DNA of 64,000 nt from Desulfatiglans anilini DSM 4660 (GTDB taxonomy: Bacteria; Desulfobacterota; DSM-4660; Desulfatiglandales; Desulfatiglandaceae): the NCBI RefSeq assembly GCF_000422285.1, contig NZ_AULM01000021.1:1-64000 (forward strand), in the 5' to 3' direction. The notes beneath the pieces were generated by a model. That model was given only the letters and a program-made list of their open reading frames with translations, searched no databases and was not told the origin of the DNA. A program made the position numbers and the translations under genes. Positions 26,115-34,727 of this stretch are shown here, piece by piece (position 1 is the stretch's first letter; each line of letters opens with the position of its first letter).

Positions 26115-26545
26115 CGCCATTGGTATTGGTCTTTTGCAATTTGACACATTAAATTTTTAATCCAAACATTGAGAGCATTTTTTCTTGGAGAGAGGTCGTA
26201 AGTAAGGCGATTTTCTCAAGACATGCGGCATTTTCCAGGTTGGGTTTAACCAAGTTTTTTGGGGTTGTCGCCCTAGATCTTTGATCAAAATTCTGAATCA
26301 AAGACAGGGCTTTCTGTGGGCCGAAAGAGATCCTTTTACAGGTTCTACTATGGACTTGAGTTGGGTGTCTGCGGAGTTTGGGGCATCTGCATCAGAAAGA
26401 ATTTGCCGCTGAGTTTGCGGGGTATATGATTTAACTTGACATAGTAAGTCGGCATGTACAGGGAAATATACGTTCGAACCCTGTGCTTTAAACGATGATG
26501 GAAAAGACGTACGGACGTACTTAGTAGCTAATAAAGCGAGAGGTA
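26115..26545. other. Intergenic spacer, no supported gene
   Basis: About 430 bp between a GT2 and an FkbM methyltransferase gene. Short open frames exist on both strands but none has a ribosome site plus a recognisable protein pattern. It may be the remains of a lost gene of the cassette. Confidence 0.45.
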
Positions 26546-27370
26546 ATGAATTTGCCAGAAAAGGACATCCTATTTCGTATAGGTAGAAGAGTTGCTGAGA
26601 AAATGTTTCATAGAATTTCGCCAAAATTCATTAGGCTAAACAGAACATTAGAATTGCACAACTGTCGATTCTCAAAACCAAATGTTATAGTAATCGGAGC
26701 CGCCGGTGGAATTGGGCCGCTATATTATCCTTGGGTTATGCGTAATTCCATAGTTGCTGCCGGTTTTGAACCTGAAAAGAAGGCTTTTGAAAGACTTACT
26801 CAGAGAAACAAAAAAATAACATGGTATCCATATGCACTTGGTGATAAGAATATAAACTCAATTTTCTATCTTACCAAAAATCTTAGATGCTCATCTTGTC
26901 TTGAGCCTAATATGGATTTACTATCTGAGTATCCAGTTGGGAAATGGTTTTCGATACAGTCAACACAGAAGATAAAATTACGCAGGTTCGACACTCTTTA
27001 CGAAAGCGGAAAAATCTTCTTTCCTCCGGATTTTCTGCATTTTGATGTGCAAGGATTTGAGTATCAAGTTTTAGAAGGTTTTGGGCGATATTTAGATGCA
27101 ACAAGATGTGTGGAAATTGAAACACAATTGAAACCAATTTATAAGCGGCAGAGATTATTTTTTGAATTGAAAGAATATCTCGAGCAAAGAGGTTTTTATT
27201 TAAGAGCTATCGAGCCTCAAGGGTATTTTGAAGGCGAAATATTGGAACTCAATGCTTTTTTTGTTAAGAAGAATGAGAATCTTGACGATCGAGGCAGGTC
27301 TTTAGTTAATCTCTGGGAAACGATTTGCATGTTGGGCCAGCGTCCGGTTGTCCCGACACAATTAGAGTAG
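26546..27370 (+). CDS. FkbM-family methyltransferase
   Basis: A 274-residue SAM-dependent enzyme. NVIVIGAAGGIGPLYYPW is the glycine-rich SAM loop, AAGFEPEKKAFERL the acidic end of the second strand, and FDVQGFEYQVLEGF the FkbM signature (usually DVQGFE/DxEGxE). FkbM proteins O-methylate sugars or lipids in polysaccharide clusters. AGAGG lies five bases before the ATG. The gene is AT-rich. Methylation of the repeat unit or of its chain end is likely; the substrate is unknown. Confidence 0.85.
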   Translation: MNLPEKDILFRIGRRVAEKMFHRISPKFIRLNRTLELHNCRFSKPNVIVIGAAGGIGPLYYPWVMRNSIVAAGFEPEKKAFERLTQRNKKITWYPYALGDKNINSIFYLTKNLRCSSCLEPNMDLLSEYPVGKWFSIQSTQKIKLRRFDTLYESGKIFFPPDFLHFDVQGFEYQVLEGFGRYLDATRCVEIETQLKPIYKRQRLFFELKEYLEQRGFYLRAIEPQGYFEGEILELNAFFVKKNENLDDRGRSLVNLWETICMLGQRPVVPTQLE

Positions 27371-27392
27371 GTGAATATTTGAAGTTTTTTTC

Positions 27393-28496
27393 ATGAAGCT
27401 TTTACTTGCATCCCGCGGGGATTTCGACAACCCCAAGATTTGGTCTGGTACCCAATATAATTTAAAAAGGGCTTTTCAGGCCGAGGGAGGTGTCCAGACC
27501 CTCAACTGGCAACTGAATCGTCAATTGCTGCGGGCATACCATGCGGGCTTTCTCAGGTTTTTCTTTGGATGGGGCACATCCCGTGACCCGCTACTCCAAC
27601 GCTTTGCTGAAAAAAAAATAAAGCGTCTTCTGATTCGAAACGACAAACCGCCTGATTTTCTGCTGTTCATTTCAGACTACTACATTCCTGACAGGCTTAG
27701 GGGCTATACGAAATATGCCGCCTATTTCGATTCGTTCCTGAAGGAACAATTCAAATATATGGATGATGCCCGTTGGGGAAAAGATTGGTTTTTTCGCGGC
27801 TATGAGAAATCGAATCAGGCGCAGCTTGAAAGAATGACCCTGATCTTCACCCAGAATGAATGGACACGCCAATGCATTATCAGTGAATATGGAATTCCCG
27901 GCGCTCGGATTCACAATGTGGGGTTCGGCATCAACGTTACGCCGTTTGATGGCGAAAAAGATTATGATAAGGAGCTTCTTTTGATCGTGCAGCGCAAGGG
28001 AACGGAAAAATACAAGGGTCTGCTGCTTCTGCTTGACGCGTTCAAAATCTTGAAAAGGCGACAAACGAAGGTCCGCCTGGCGGTGGTTGGCACCCAACTG
28101 CCAGACAAGCTCGACGGCGTTGAATATTTCTATAATTTCCCACGCTCCAAAACCGTGGAGCTATTCAGAGCCTCCACTTTGTATGTCATGCCAGCCCTTC
28201 ATGAACCGAATGGCATTACCTACCTGGAAGCCCTGGCCAACAAGACGCCCATTGTCGGGCTAAACCGGTTTGCGGTGCCGGAGTTTTCTGGCAATGGGAA
28301 ATGGGGGTTCATGGCAGACGATGGCGCTCCGGAGGAACTCGCCGATGTCATCTACAAGGCGCTGAGCGATAAAAACCGTCTGCAGGAGATGGGCTTGAAA
28401 GGACAGCAATTTGTCTTGAGCCGGTACCGCTGGGACCTGGTTGTCAATCAGATGTTGAAAGAGATGCAAAAAGTGGCATGTCATTCGGAAGCTTGA
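27393..28496 (+). CDS. GT4-type glycosyltransferase, paralogue A
   Basis: A 367-residue GT-B enzyme starting MKLLLASRGDFDNPKIWSG. The C-terminal donor-binding half shows RKGTEKYKGLLLLLDAF and the ALHEPNGITYLEALANKTP motif, equivalent to the EX7E signature. It is strongly similar to the gene at 31816 over its full length (shared NEWTRQC, HNVGFG, KGTEKYKGLLLLL, YVMPALHEPNGITYLEALAN), so these are paralogues bracketing four overlapping genes. This copy is GC-richer than the other. Confidence 0.87.
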   Translation: MKLLLASRGDFDNPKIWSGTQYNLKRAFQAEGGVQTLNWQLNRQLLRAYHAGFLRFFFGWGTSRDPLLQRFAEKKIKRLLIRNDKPPDFLLFISDYYIPDRLRGYTKYAAYFDSFLKEQFKYMDDARWGKDWFFRGYEKSNQAQLERMTLIFTQNEWTRQCIISEYGIPGARIHNVGFGINVTPFDGEKDYDKELLLIVQRKGTEKYKGLLLLLDAFKILKRRQTKVRLAVVGTQLPDKLDGVEYFYNFPRSKTVELFRASTLYVMPALHEPNGITYLEALANKTPIVGLNRFAVPEFSGNGKWGFMADDGAPEELADVIYKALSDKNRLQEMGLKGQQFVLSRYRWDLVVNQMLKEMQKVACHSEA

Positions 28497-28668
28497 GCAG
28501 CGAGTGGTGAAGCAATGAATGAATGGTTTCCACTGAATTGAAGACATAAAGAATAGACCAAATGGCCTTTAATTATTTTTGGCATTTCGTGTTTCGAATT
28601 TCGGATTCAGCTGGTTTTTTGCGGACATTTCGATATTCGAATTTCGAAGCTCTCTTTTTAAGGATTCC

Positions 28669-29415
28669 ATGAGACCCCTCCACATTATCATGCCCATGGC
28701 CGGCGAAGGCTCCCGGTTTGTTCAACAGGGATTCACAACGCCCAAGCCGATGATTGCGTGCAAAGGCAGAAGTCTTTTTGAACGGGCGTTGCTTAGCCTC
28801 GAAGGAATCCCCTGCGGGAAAAGGCACTGTTTTATTGTCCGCCAGGAGCATATCGACCTATATGCCATCGATGCTAGAATCAAAAGCGCTTTGCCGGAGG
28901 CATCAATTTTCGCCGTTTCGAAAACCACCCGTGGCGCGGTCGAGACATGTCTTGTGGCACGCCCTGCAATCCATCCGGATGAGGGCCTCGTGGTCATGGA
29001 CTGCGATCTGGAATTTTACAGCCGGGAGTATGCTGACCACATCACCGGCATTTTGGAGCAGCCTGCGTCCCAAGTCAGCGGAGGGGCACTGGTTTCTTTC
29101 GATTCAGACAATCCACGTTACAGTTATGCTCTGGCTGACGAACATGGCCGTGTGATCCGCACCGCTGAAAAACAGGTGATATCGCGCCATGCCCTGGCCG
29201 GGGCCTATTTCTTCAGTAAGGCAGCATCCTTTATCAGCGCGGCAGAACGGCTGCTGCAGGATGGCCTGGGCGGGTGCGCGGAATTTTACGTTTCCCTACT
29301 GTATAACTATCTCATTCATGACGGTGAATATGTCTTTCTGGCTAAAACGGAGAAGTATTATTCCTACGGCACACCCGAGGAACTGAGCCTGCAGAATAAT
29401 GGCAGTAGAGATTAA
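28669..29415 (+). CDS. Nucleotidyltransferase (LicC-like), first of the four-gene cassette
   Basis: Sugar- or alcohol-phosphate nucleotidyltransferase. The signature MPMAGEGSRFVQQGFTTPKP holds the dinucleotide-binding GxGxR and the following Lys; VVMDCDLEFYSREY carries the metal-binding Asp. The ATG at 28669 begins this motif; the frame opens 90 bases earlier in non-coding-looking sequence. At 248 aa it is shorter than hexose-1-P thymidylyltransferases and closer in size to LicC-type cytidylyltransferases. It overlaps the HAD gene by 17 bp. The substrate is probably a phosphorylated small alcohol, sugar or polyol made by the linked kinase; this is inference. Confidence 0.75.
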   Translation: MRPLHIIMPMAGEGSRFVQQGFTTPKPMIACKGRSLFERALLSLEGIPCGKRHCFIVRQEHIDLYAIDARIKSALPEASIFAVSKTTRGAVETCLVARPAIHPDEGLVVMDCDLEFYSREYADHITGILEQPASQVSGGALVSFDSDNPRYSYALADEHGRVIRTAEKQVISRHALAGAYFFSKAASFISAAERLLQDGLGGCAEFYVSLLYNYLIHDGEYVFLAKTEKYYSYGTPEELSLQNNGSRD

Positions 29416-29974
29416 GCTGATCATTTCCGATTTCGACGGCACCTTGATGGACACCCGCGAAGCCAATTTTTTGGCATACCGCGATGCGCTGAGGGCTGTT
29501 GGGCAGGATCTTTACCCGGAAAAATACGACGAATGTTTCGGGGTCCGGTTCGAGGAATTTATGCTGCGGCTGGGCATTGTAAACCCGGATCTCAGAAAAA
29601 CCATTCAGGCTGGTAAGGCAAAAGCCTATCCTGCCTATTTCCCCAGGATCAAAATCAATCGGGTTCTGGCCGATTTCATCGCGGGATTCAGACGCAGCGG
29701 CGGGCACACGGCTGTCGCTTCCACAGCCAGGCGCCAGAACTTGGTCAACCTGCTGGAATTCGCGAATCTCAGTGATTTATTTGAAATCATCGTCAGCGGC
29801 GAGGAAGTCGCGAGACCAAAGCCCGATCCCGAATGTTACCGGATCGCCATGGCTCGTTTGAGCGTTCGACCTGAAGAATGCCTGATCTTCGAGGACACGG
29901 ATATCGGTGTGCAGGCTGCGGCCGCCTCCGGCGCGAGCTACATGGTCATCAATGGGTGTTTCTATGGAAATTGA
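29399..29974 (+). CDS. HAD-superfamily phosphatase/phosphomutase
   Basis: A 191-residue HAD enzyme: DFDGTLMDT (motif I, nucleophile Asp and acid/base Asp), VASTARRQN (motif II), KPDPECY (motif III lysine) and FEDTDIGVQAA (motif IV). The small alpha-helical cap and motif layout resemble beta-phosphoglucomutase or phosphoglycolate-type phosphatases. Overlaps both neighbours (17 bp upstream, 11 bp downstream), so it is co-translated with them. It may dephosphorylate or isomerise the metabolite handled by the linked kinase and nucleotidyltransferases. Confidence 0.82.
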   Translation: MAVEIKLIISDFDGTLMDTREANFLAYRDALRAVGQDLYPEKYDECFGVRFEEFMLRLGIVNPDLRKTIQAGKAKAYPAYFPRIKINRVLADFIAGFRRSGGHTAVASTARRQNLVNLLEFANLSDLFEIIVSGEEVARPKPDPECYRIAMARLSVRPEECLIFEDTDIGVQAAAASGASYMVINGCFYGN

Positions 29975-30833
29975 AATTGCCGGCCATTCCGGGTGCTCGA
30001 TCGAGGTTGTCAACGAGAACAACCGCCTGTTCGTTTACAAAAGCACCCGTGATCCCTCCTATGCCGGCCGGCTGAGACAGCAGGCGCTCAAACAGCGCGG
30101 TTTTGAGGCACAAGCACCCGCCAGCATCAAGACGCCCCGTATCCTTGCCATCGAAGCTGGAGAAAACGCCTGCCGGATCAAAATGGAATATGTTTATTCC
30201 CTTAATTTTATTACCTTCTTGGAAAACGCCGGATATGAACAGATCAATCATTTCCTCGGGAACATCATTGCTTTTGTGGAATCGGAAATCGCGCTGTGTG
30301 AATTGAAAACGATTGAAGAGCGCATTTTTACGGAAAAATACTGGTCAGTGAGACGTAACATCCAAACCAGTGCGCACACCGGGGCCGATGGTGAAATCAA
30401 GGCGCTCCTGCCCGAGTTGGATAGAATTTTCGGGGGAAAATTGGCTGTAAGCATCCCCGTAGGCGTGTGCCACGGCGACCTCACGCTCTCCAACATTCTT
30501 TTCAATGGAGGCCGGTGTTATCTGATCGATTTCCTGGATTCGTTCATTGAAACACCCTTGATGGATATTGTTAAATTGAGGCAGGATACTGCGTTTAATT
30601 GGTCAGGGCTGATGTATCAGGGGACTTATGACCACATACGGCATCAGATTGCATTACGCCTTATGGATAAGAGGATCCATGACTTTTTTTCAAAATATCA
30701 ATGGTATCATGAGGCCTATCCTGTCTTCCAATTGATGAATTTTCTCCGGATTCTCCAATACGCCCATGACCCTGTGGTCATTCGCTTTCTAAAAACGTCC
30801 ATTGCCGATCTGTTAAAAAGATATGCCGTTTAA
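29964..30833 (+). CDS. Aminoglycoside/choline-kinase-like phosphotransferase
   Basis: A 289-residue APH/LicA-type kinase. VCHGDLTLSNILF is the catalytic loop (the Brenner-type HGD..xxN motif) and YLIDFLDSF supplies the metal-binding Asp. Proteins of this group phosphorylate small alcohols, amino-alcohols or sugars. I start at the ATG at 29964, which overlaps the HAD stop; the GTG/ATG codons upstream lie inside the HAD gene. In a set with two nucleotidyltransferases it plausibly makes the phosphorylated precursor that is then NTP-activated, as LicA and LicC do for choline. Confidence 0.78.
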   Translation: MEIEIAGHSGCSIEVVNENNRLFVYKSTRDPSYAGRLRQQALKQRGFEAQAPASIKTPRILAIEAGENACRIKMEYVYSLNFITFLENAGYEQINHFLGNIIAFVESEIALCELKTIEERIFTEKYWSVRRNIQTSAHTGADGEIKALLPELDRIFGGKLAVSIPVGVCHGDLTLSNILFNGGRCYLIDFLDSFIETPLMDIVKLRQDTAFNWSGLMYQGTYDHIRHQIALRLMDKRIHDFFSKYQWYHEAYPVFQLMNFLRILQYAHDPVVIRFLKTSIADLLKRYAV

Positions 30834-31791
30834 CCTGATCGTTCCCATCGCGGCTGACAAACCCGAGTGGGTGGATACCGCTCCCTACATGTTCGACCTT
30901 CATCCACTGGGTAACCTGATGGTGTTTGAAAGCATCCGCGGTCTCATGCTGGAGGAGTTCGATCGGATATACATTACCATTCTCAGAAAACATGACGAAC
31001 GATTTCACTTGAAACCACTCCTGGAAAGGCAGTTCGAGGTGGCAGGGATGTTCGAAAAGCTGCGTGTTGTTGTATTGGAGAATCCAACGCGCAATCAGCC
31101 CGAAACCATAGCTAAAACCATTGAACATGAAAAAATCAAAGGTCCTATATTGATCAAAGATTCAGACAATTATTTTGAATGCTCTCTGGAACCTACCAAC
31201 AACATCGCCATTTTCCCACTTGATGCGCTTGAAAAGGTTAATCCATCTGATAAGAGTTATGTTGCCATTGATGATGGATTTTATATCACTAATATCATCG
31301 AAAAAAAAATTATTAGTCGTTATTTCTGTGCTGGTGGTTATTCCTTTGAAAGCGCTGCGATTTATATGAAATTCTATCGGAGATTCGCGCACTGCGATAT
31401 TCTGTACCTGTCCCATATAATCTATGGGATGTTGATGGATCAGTTATCCTTTCGCCCGTGCCAAGTCAGCAATTATCTTGACTGGGGCACTCAGCAAGAG
31501 TGGCGCGAGTACTGCGCTAGTTATAAGACCATATTTTTGGCATTTGAAATGCTGCAAACAAACAAAAAAGAAGATTTTGTCCGAAAAATAAGGCGTCTTT
31601 ACGAATCTGGAACGGCCAGACTGATAATAATAGCCGGAAACAACCGCTTGATGCAAAGCGATTATCAGGTTTGTTTAGCAGAAGCAGGAATTAAATATCA
31701 TGAAATCATTACAGGCGTTTTCCCATATAATATGCATATAATTTCTGAAGAAAATCAATTAAACGAGTTAAAGCAAAAAATCATTGATTAA
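30823..31791 (+). CDS. Nucleotidyltransferase-like protein, last of the four-gene cassette
   Basis: Starts MPFNLIVPIAADKPEWVDT and continues with HPLGNLMVFESIRGL and KGPILIKDSDNYFEC, an arrangement resembling the Rossmann-like nucleotidyltransferase fold but with the GxGxR loop replaced by AADKPEW, so the usual nucleotide loop is missing or strongly altered. Residues 235-322 form an additional small alpha/beta region. It overlaps the kinase gene by 11 bp. It may be a partner, a divergent transferase or a non-catalytic subunit of the set. AT content rises steadily along the gene. Confidence 0.6.
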   Translation: MPFNLIVPIAADKPEWVDTAPYMFDLHPLGNLMVFESIRGLMLEEFDRIYITILRKHDERFHLKPLLERQFEVAGMFEKLRVVVLENPTRNQPETIAKTIEHEKIKGPILIKDSDNYFECSLEPTNNIAIFPLDALEKVNPSDKSYVAIDDGFYITNIIEKKIISRYFCAGGYSFESAAIYMKFYRRFAHCDILYLSHIIYGMLMDQLSFRPCQVSNYLDWGTQQEWREYCASYKTIFLAFEMLQTNKKEDFVRKIRRLYESGTARLIIIAGNNRLMQSDYQVCLAEAGIKYHEIITGVFPYNMHIISEENQLNELKQKIID

Positions 31792-31815
31792 ATTAATATG
31801 TAATAAAGGTTGTAT

Positions 31816-32919
31816 ATGAAAATACTGCTTGCAAGTAGAGGTGATATCACAAATCCATTAAACTGGTCTGGCACTCCCTACAACCTAAAAAATCATTTTG
31901 CCAATATACCAGGACTCCATATCGATTGCCTCAACTGGCAAACATACCGCATGATTTTACGAATTTACCACGTAATATTTAGTAAACTCATATTCATATA
32001 CGGTTCTGCGAAAGACCCCTTTTTGAAGCCGTTTTGTGCAAGGACAATAAAAAGCAGAATCTTGCAACTCAAATGTAAACCAGATTTCGTAATGTTTATT
32101 TCCGATTATATAATACCTAGTTCTATAGCATATAAAACCAAATTTGCCGCCTATGTTGATTCATTTCATGAAGTTGAAATGCAGCATTATGCTGGTAACC
32201 GCCGAGGTATAGGTATTTGGAAGCGGCATTATGGCTTAAACAATATGGAATCCCTTCAACGCATGGCTTTAATTTTCACGCAGAACGAGTGGACACGGCA
32301 GTGTATGATGAGCGCCTATGGAATAGATGAAAATAAAATCCATAATGTTGGTTTTGGTGTCAACGTAAATCCGTTTCTTGAAGAGAAAAACTATCAAAAC
32401 AACTTGTTATTGATTGTTCTACGTAAAGGAACAGAAAAATACAAAGGGCTTCTACTGCTATTAAAAGCTTTTCGTTTGCTAAAGAAATTGCGCCCAGATT
32501 TGCACCTTGCAGTCGTGGGAACAGAATTGGATGATAGAATTGATGGTGTGACTTACTACTTCAATCAACCGCGTTCTGTTACATTAGATCTGTTTCGTAA
32601 GGCAACGCTTTATGTCATGCCTGCTCTGCATGAGCCAAATGGCATTACGTATTTGGAAGCTCTTGCTAACAAGACGCCCATAGTTGGCCTCAAACGTTTT
32701 GCTCTTCCTGAATTCACTAATAATGGCGAATGGGGATTCATGGTTGAGCATGAGGATGCCAACCAATTAGCTAACGTGTTAAATTACGCTCTTGATAACA
32801 AAGAGCTGCTGCGGATAATGGGGCTGAAAGGGCAAGATTTTGTTTTGAAAAGATATAGTTGGCATAAAGTCGTTTGTGATATGGCTGCAATCATGCGGAA
32901 TTATCTTTTACAAAAATAG
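31816..32919 (+). CDS. GT4-type glycosyltransferase, paralogue B
   Basis: Paralogue of the gene at 27393: MKILLASRGDITNPLNWSG, NEWTRQCMMSAYG, RKGTEKYKGLLLLLKAF, ALHEPNGITYLEALANKTP. AAAGG lies seven bases before the ATG at 31816. It is clearly AT-richer than paralogue A although the proteins are close, so the two may have been acquired from different sources rather than duplicated in place. Both could transfer the same unusual activated precursor in different linkages. Confidence 0.86.
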   Translation: MKILLASRGDITNPLNWSGTPYNLKNHFANIPGLHIDCLNWQTYRMILRIYHVIFSKLIFIYGSAKDPFLKPFCARTIKSRILQLKCKPDFVMFISDYIIPSSIAYKTKFAAYVDSFHEVEMQHYAGNRRGIGIWKRHYGLNNMESLQRMALIFTQNEWTRQCMMSAYGIDENKIHNVGFGVNVNPFLEEKNYQNNLLLIVLRKGTEKYKGLLLLLKAFRLLKKLRPDLHLAVVGTELDDRIDGVTYYFNQPRSVTLDLFRKATLYVMPALHEPNGITYLEALANKTPIVGLKRFALPEFTNNGEWGFMVEHEDANQLANVLNYALDNKELLRIMGLKGQDFVLKRYSWHKVVCDMAAIMRNYLLQK

Positions 32920-33682
32920 CTTTGTATGCCCTGTAGTTTAATTTTGGAGAAAGACTTTTTGCGTTTAAAAAACAGAATGATTTCTATGACGAAAAAGTAT
33001 CAAAGACGCCAGCACACATTTGCAATGTGTGTTATAAAATGACGAAACTTGGCATCTCTCTGCAAAATGGGCTTTGTCGGTTGGGTCTTCTTGGGTTTGG
33101 CCTGGGTGGGATAATTGTTTTCAAAAAAGAGCCGGAAGAGTCCTTAATCCAAGGTCTGCGAGAAGAAGGATATGAAATTCTATATTTGCCAAAGAATCCA
33201 TATTTTTGATATTGCTGATGGATATGTTTTGTGATTGTTATCTTGGATAGGCGATATTGGTATCGTCACTTTGAGTATTTCTTGTGTAGCCCATCATATC
33301 AAAACTCCTAGGCTGGGCTAAATCTCGATACAAGATATCCCAGCGGGCAGCCGAGAAGAAATTGAAGGCGGATCGAAGGCAAAATCCAAGGCTGTTTGCG
33401 CACTCCGAACTGTTGGGCAAGCTGGAAGGGTGCTTAGGCGCCATATGACGCGATAGTGTCACATTCAGTGCTGTGTCGAACTGATTGGTAAGTCCTGAAA
33501 AGGGAACACGATCTACAGAAACTAGCGATGGAATTTCTGGTGAATGTGGTCTTGAGTGTGCAACCGAGCTGTCTTTCAATGCCGCGCATATTTCTTTGTG
33601 CGAACATCAGATCCCTATAAGTTGCTCGAGAAAGGACTAACTGTGCTTATTATAGAAGTTGGTTGTGTGCGCAGTGCCGAAT
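32920..33682. other. Spacer with possible coding remnants
   Basis: About 760 bp without a convincing gene. A short + frame at 33027-33209 (60 codons) includes FKKEPEESLIQGLREEGYEI, and a second patch near 33335-33450 reads as ISQRAAEKKLKADRRQNPRL before a stop. Both look like protein-coding fragments in broken context but I cannot assign a family. The composition changes here from AT-rich to GC-richer, so this may be an old recombination joint. Confidence 0.4.
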
Positions 33683-34726
33683 ATGAATGAAAATCTGTCC
33701 AAAGAGTTGTGTTGCAAACTAAGCGGCGTCTCTGTCATCATCCCCGCCTATAACGTCGAAAGCTGCCTATCCCGAGCCGTTCTTAGCGCCCTGAATCAGG
33801 ATCCGCCGCCTTTGGAGGTTATCGTTAGCAATGACGGATCAACGGACAAAACGGCTGAAGTAGCCCAGAGCTTTGGAGATCGTATCCGATACCTGGAACA
33901 AGCAAACCTCGGCCCTGCGGCTGCCCGCAATTCTGGTTTAGCTGTCGCAAAGGGTGAATATGTTGCTTTCCTCGATGCGGACGATTACTGGCTCCCTGGA
34001 TTTATTAGAGCCACGACTGAATTTATGGAGGTCAACCCTGAAGCTGTAGCAGTGAGCACGGGGTGGCAGATTCAGCCCTTAAAAGGTGCAGCAATAAGTT
34101 TTCCTCCACTTGGAAGACAACCTGATATTCCCTGCAAGCCCTGCATGCTGGAAAATTTTTTTGATTTCTGGGCCCGCTATGATCACATCCGTACCGGGAC
34201 GGCTCTGATAAGAAGTTCCAAACTGGGGACCGACGGTATTCAACGAACCGATCTTCGCATCTGTGAGGATCTTGAGTTCTGGGCTTTTCTGGCTACGAAA
34301 GGTCCGTGGGGTTTCATTCCTGAAGCTTGTTGGTTCGGCGATTCGGCCAGGGAAGCTGCTCGTGGGGGCTGGATAAAAAAATATTTTGCCCGCCGGAAAT
34401 TTTGTCCCACGGTGCAAATGTGGCAAGTACGGGTCTTGCCGAATATAAAAGAGGATGTCTTGCCGTCCTTTAAAAGAATACGGGGAAAGGTTGCCGCAAG
34501 TTATGTCCACAATATGGTTCTTGCGGGACGCCATCAAGAAGCAAGAGAAACCTTTGAAGCTTATGCCAAGGAAATGCCTATGACATGGATAACCCGCTTG
34601 ATGTTCGCAGGGTATCGGCTAGGGTCGTTCGGTTGGGCCAGCTCGTGTGGTTTTTTGAGGTTAAGGGAGTATCAAAAGGCGCTAGTGTTGGCCGTCGGAC
34701 AAAAACTGTCAACCGTAAAAAGGTAA
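33683..34726 (+). CDS. Family 2 glycosyltransferase
   Basis: GT-A enzyme: VSVIIPAYNVESCLSRAVLS, VIVSNDGSTDKTAEVA, NLGPAAARNSGLAVAKGEY and FLDADDYW (metal-binding DxD). The start is taken as the ATG at 33683, after a TTG at 33659 that is also in frame. C-terminal region is basic and helix-rich. Immediately followed (1 bp) by a GT4 gene, so the two are likely co-translated and act on the same repeat unit. Confidence 0.88.
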   Translation: MNENLSKELCCKLSGVSVIIPAYNVESCLSRAVLSALNQDPPPLEVIVSNDGSTDKTAEVAQSFGDRIRYLEQANLGPAAARNSGLAVAKGEYVAFLDADDYWLPGFIRATTEFMEVNPEAVAVSTGWQIQPLKGAAISFPPLGRQPDIPCKPCMLENFFDFWARYDHIRTGTALIRSSKLGTDGIQRTDLRICEDLEFWAFLATKGPWGFIPEACWFGDSAREAARGGWIKKYFARRKFCPTVQMWQVRVLPNIKEDVLPSFKRIRGKVAASYVHNMVLAGRHQEARETFEAYAKEMPMTWITRLMFAGYRLGSFGWASSCGFLRLREYQKALVLAVGQKLSTVKR

Positions 34727-34727
34727 A

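Noticed and set aside
26436-26500. tRNA-like T-arm (GTTCGAAC) in the spacer before the FkbM gene
   Set aside because: The flanking stem does not form a 5-bp T-stem and no acceptor, D or anticodon arms are present.
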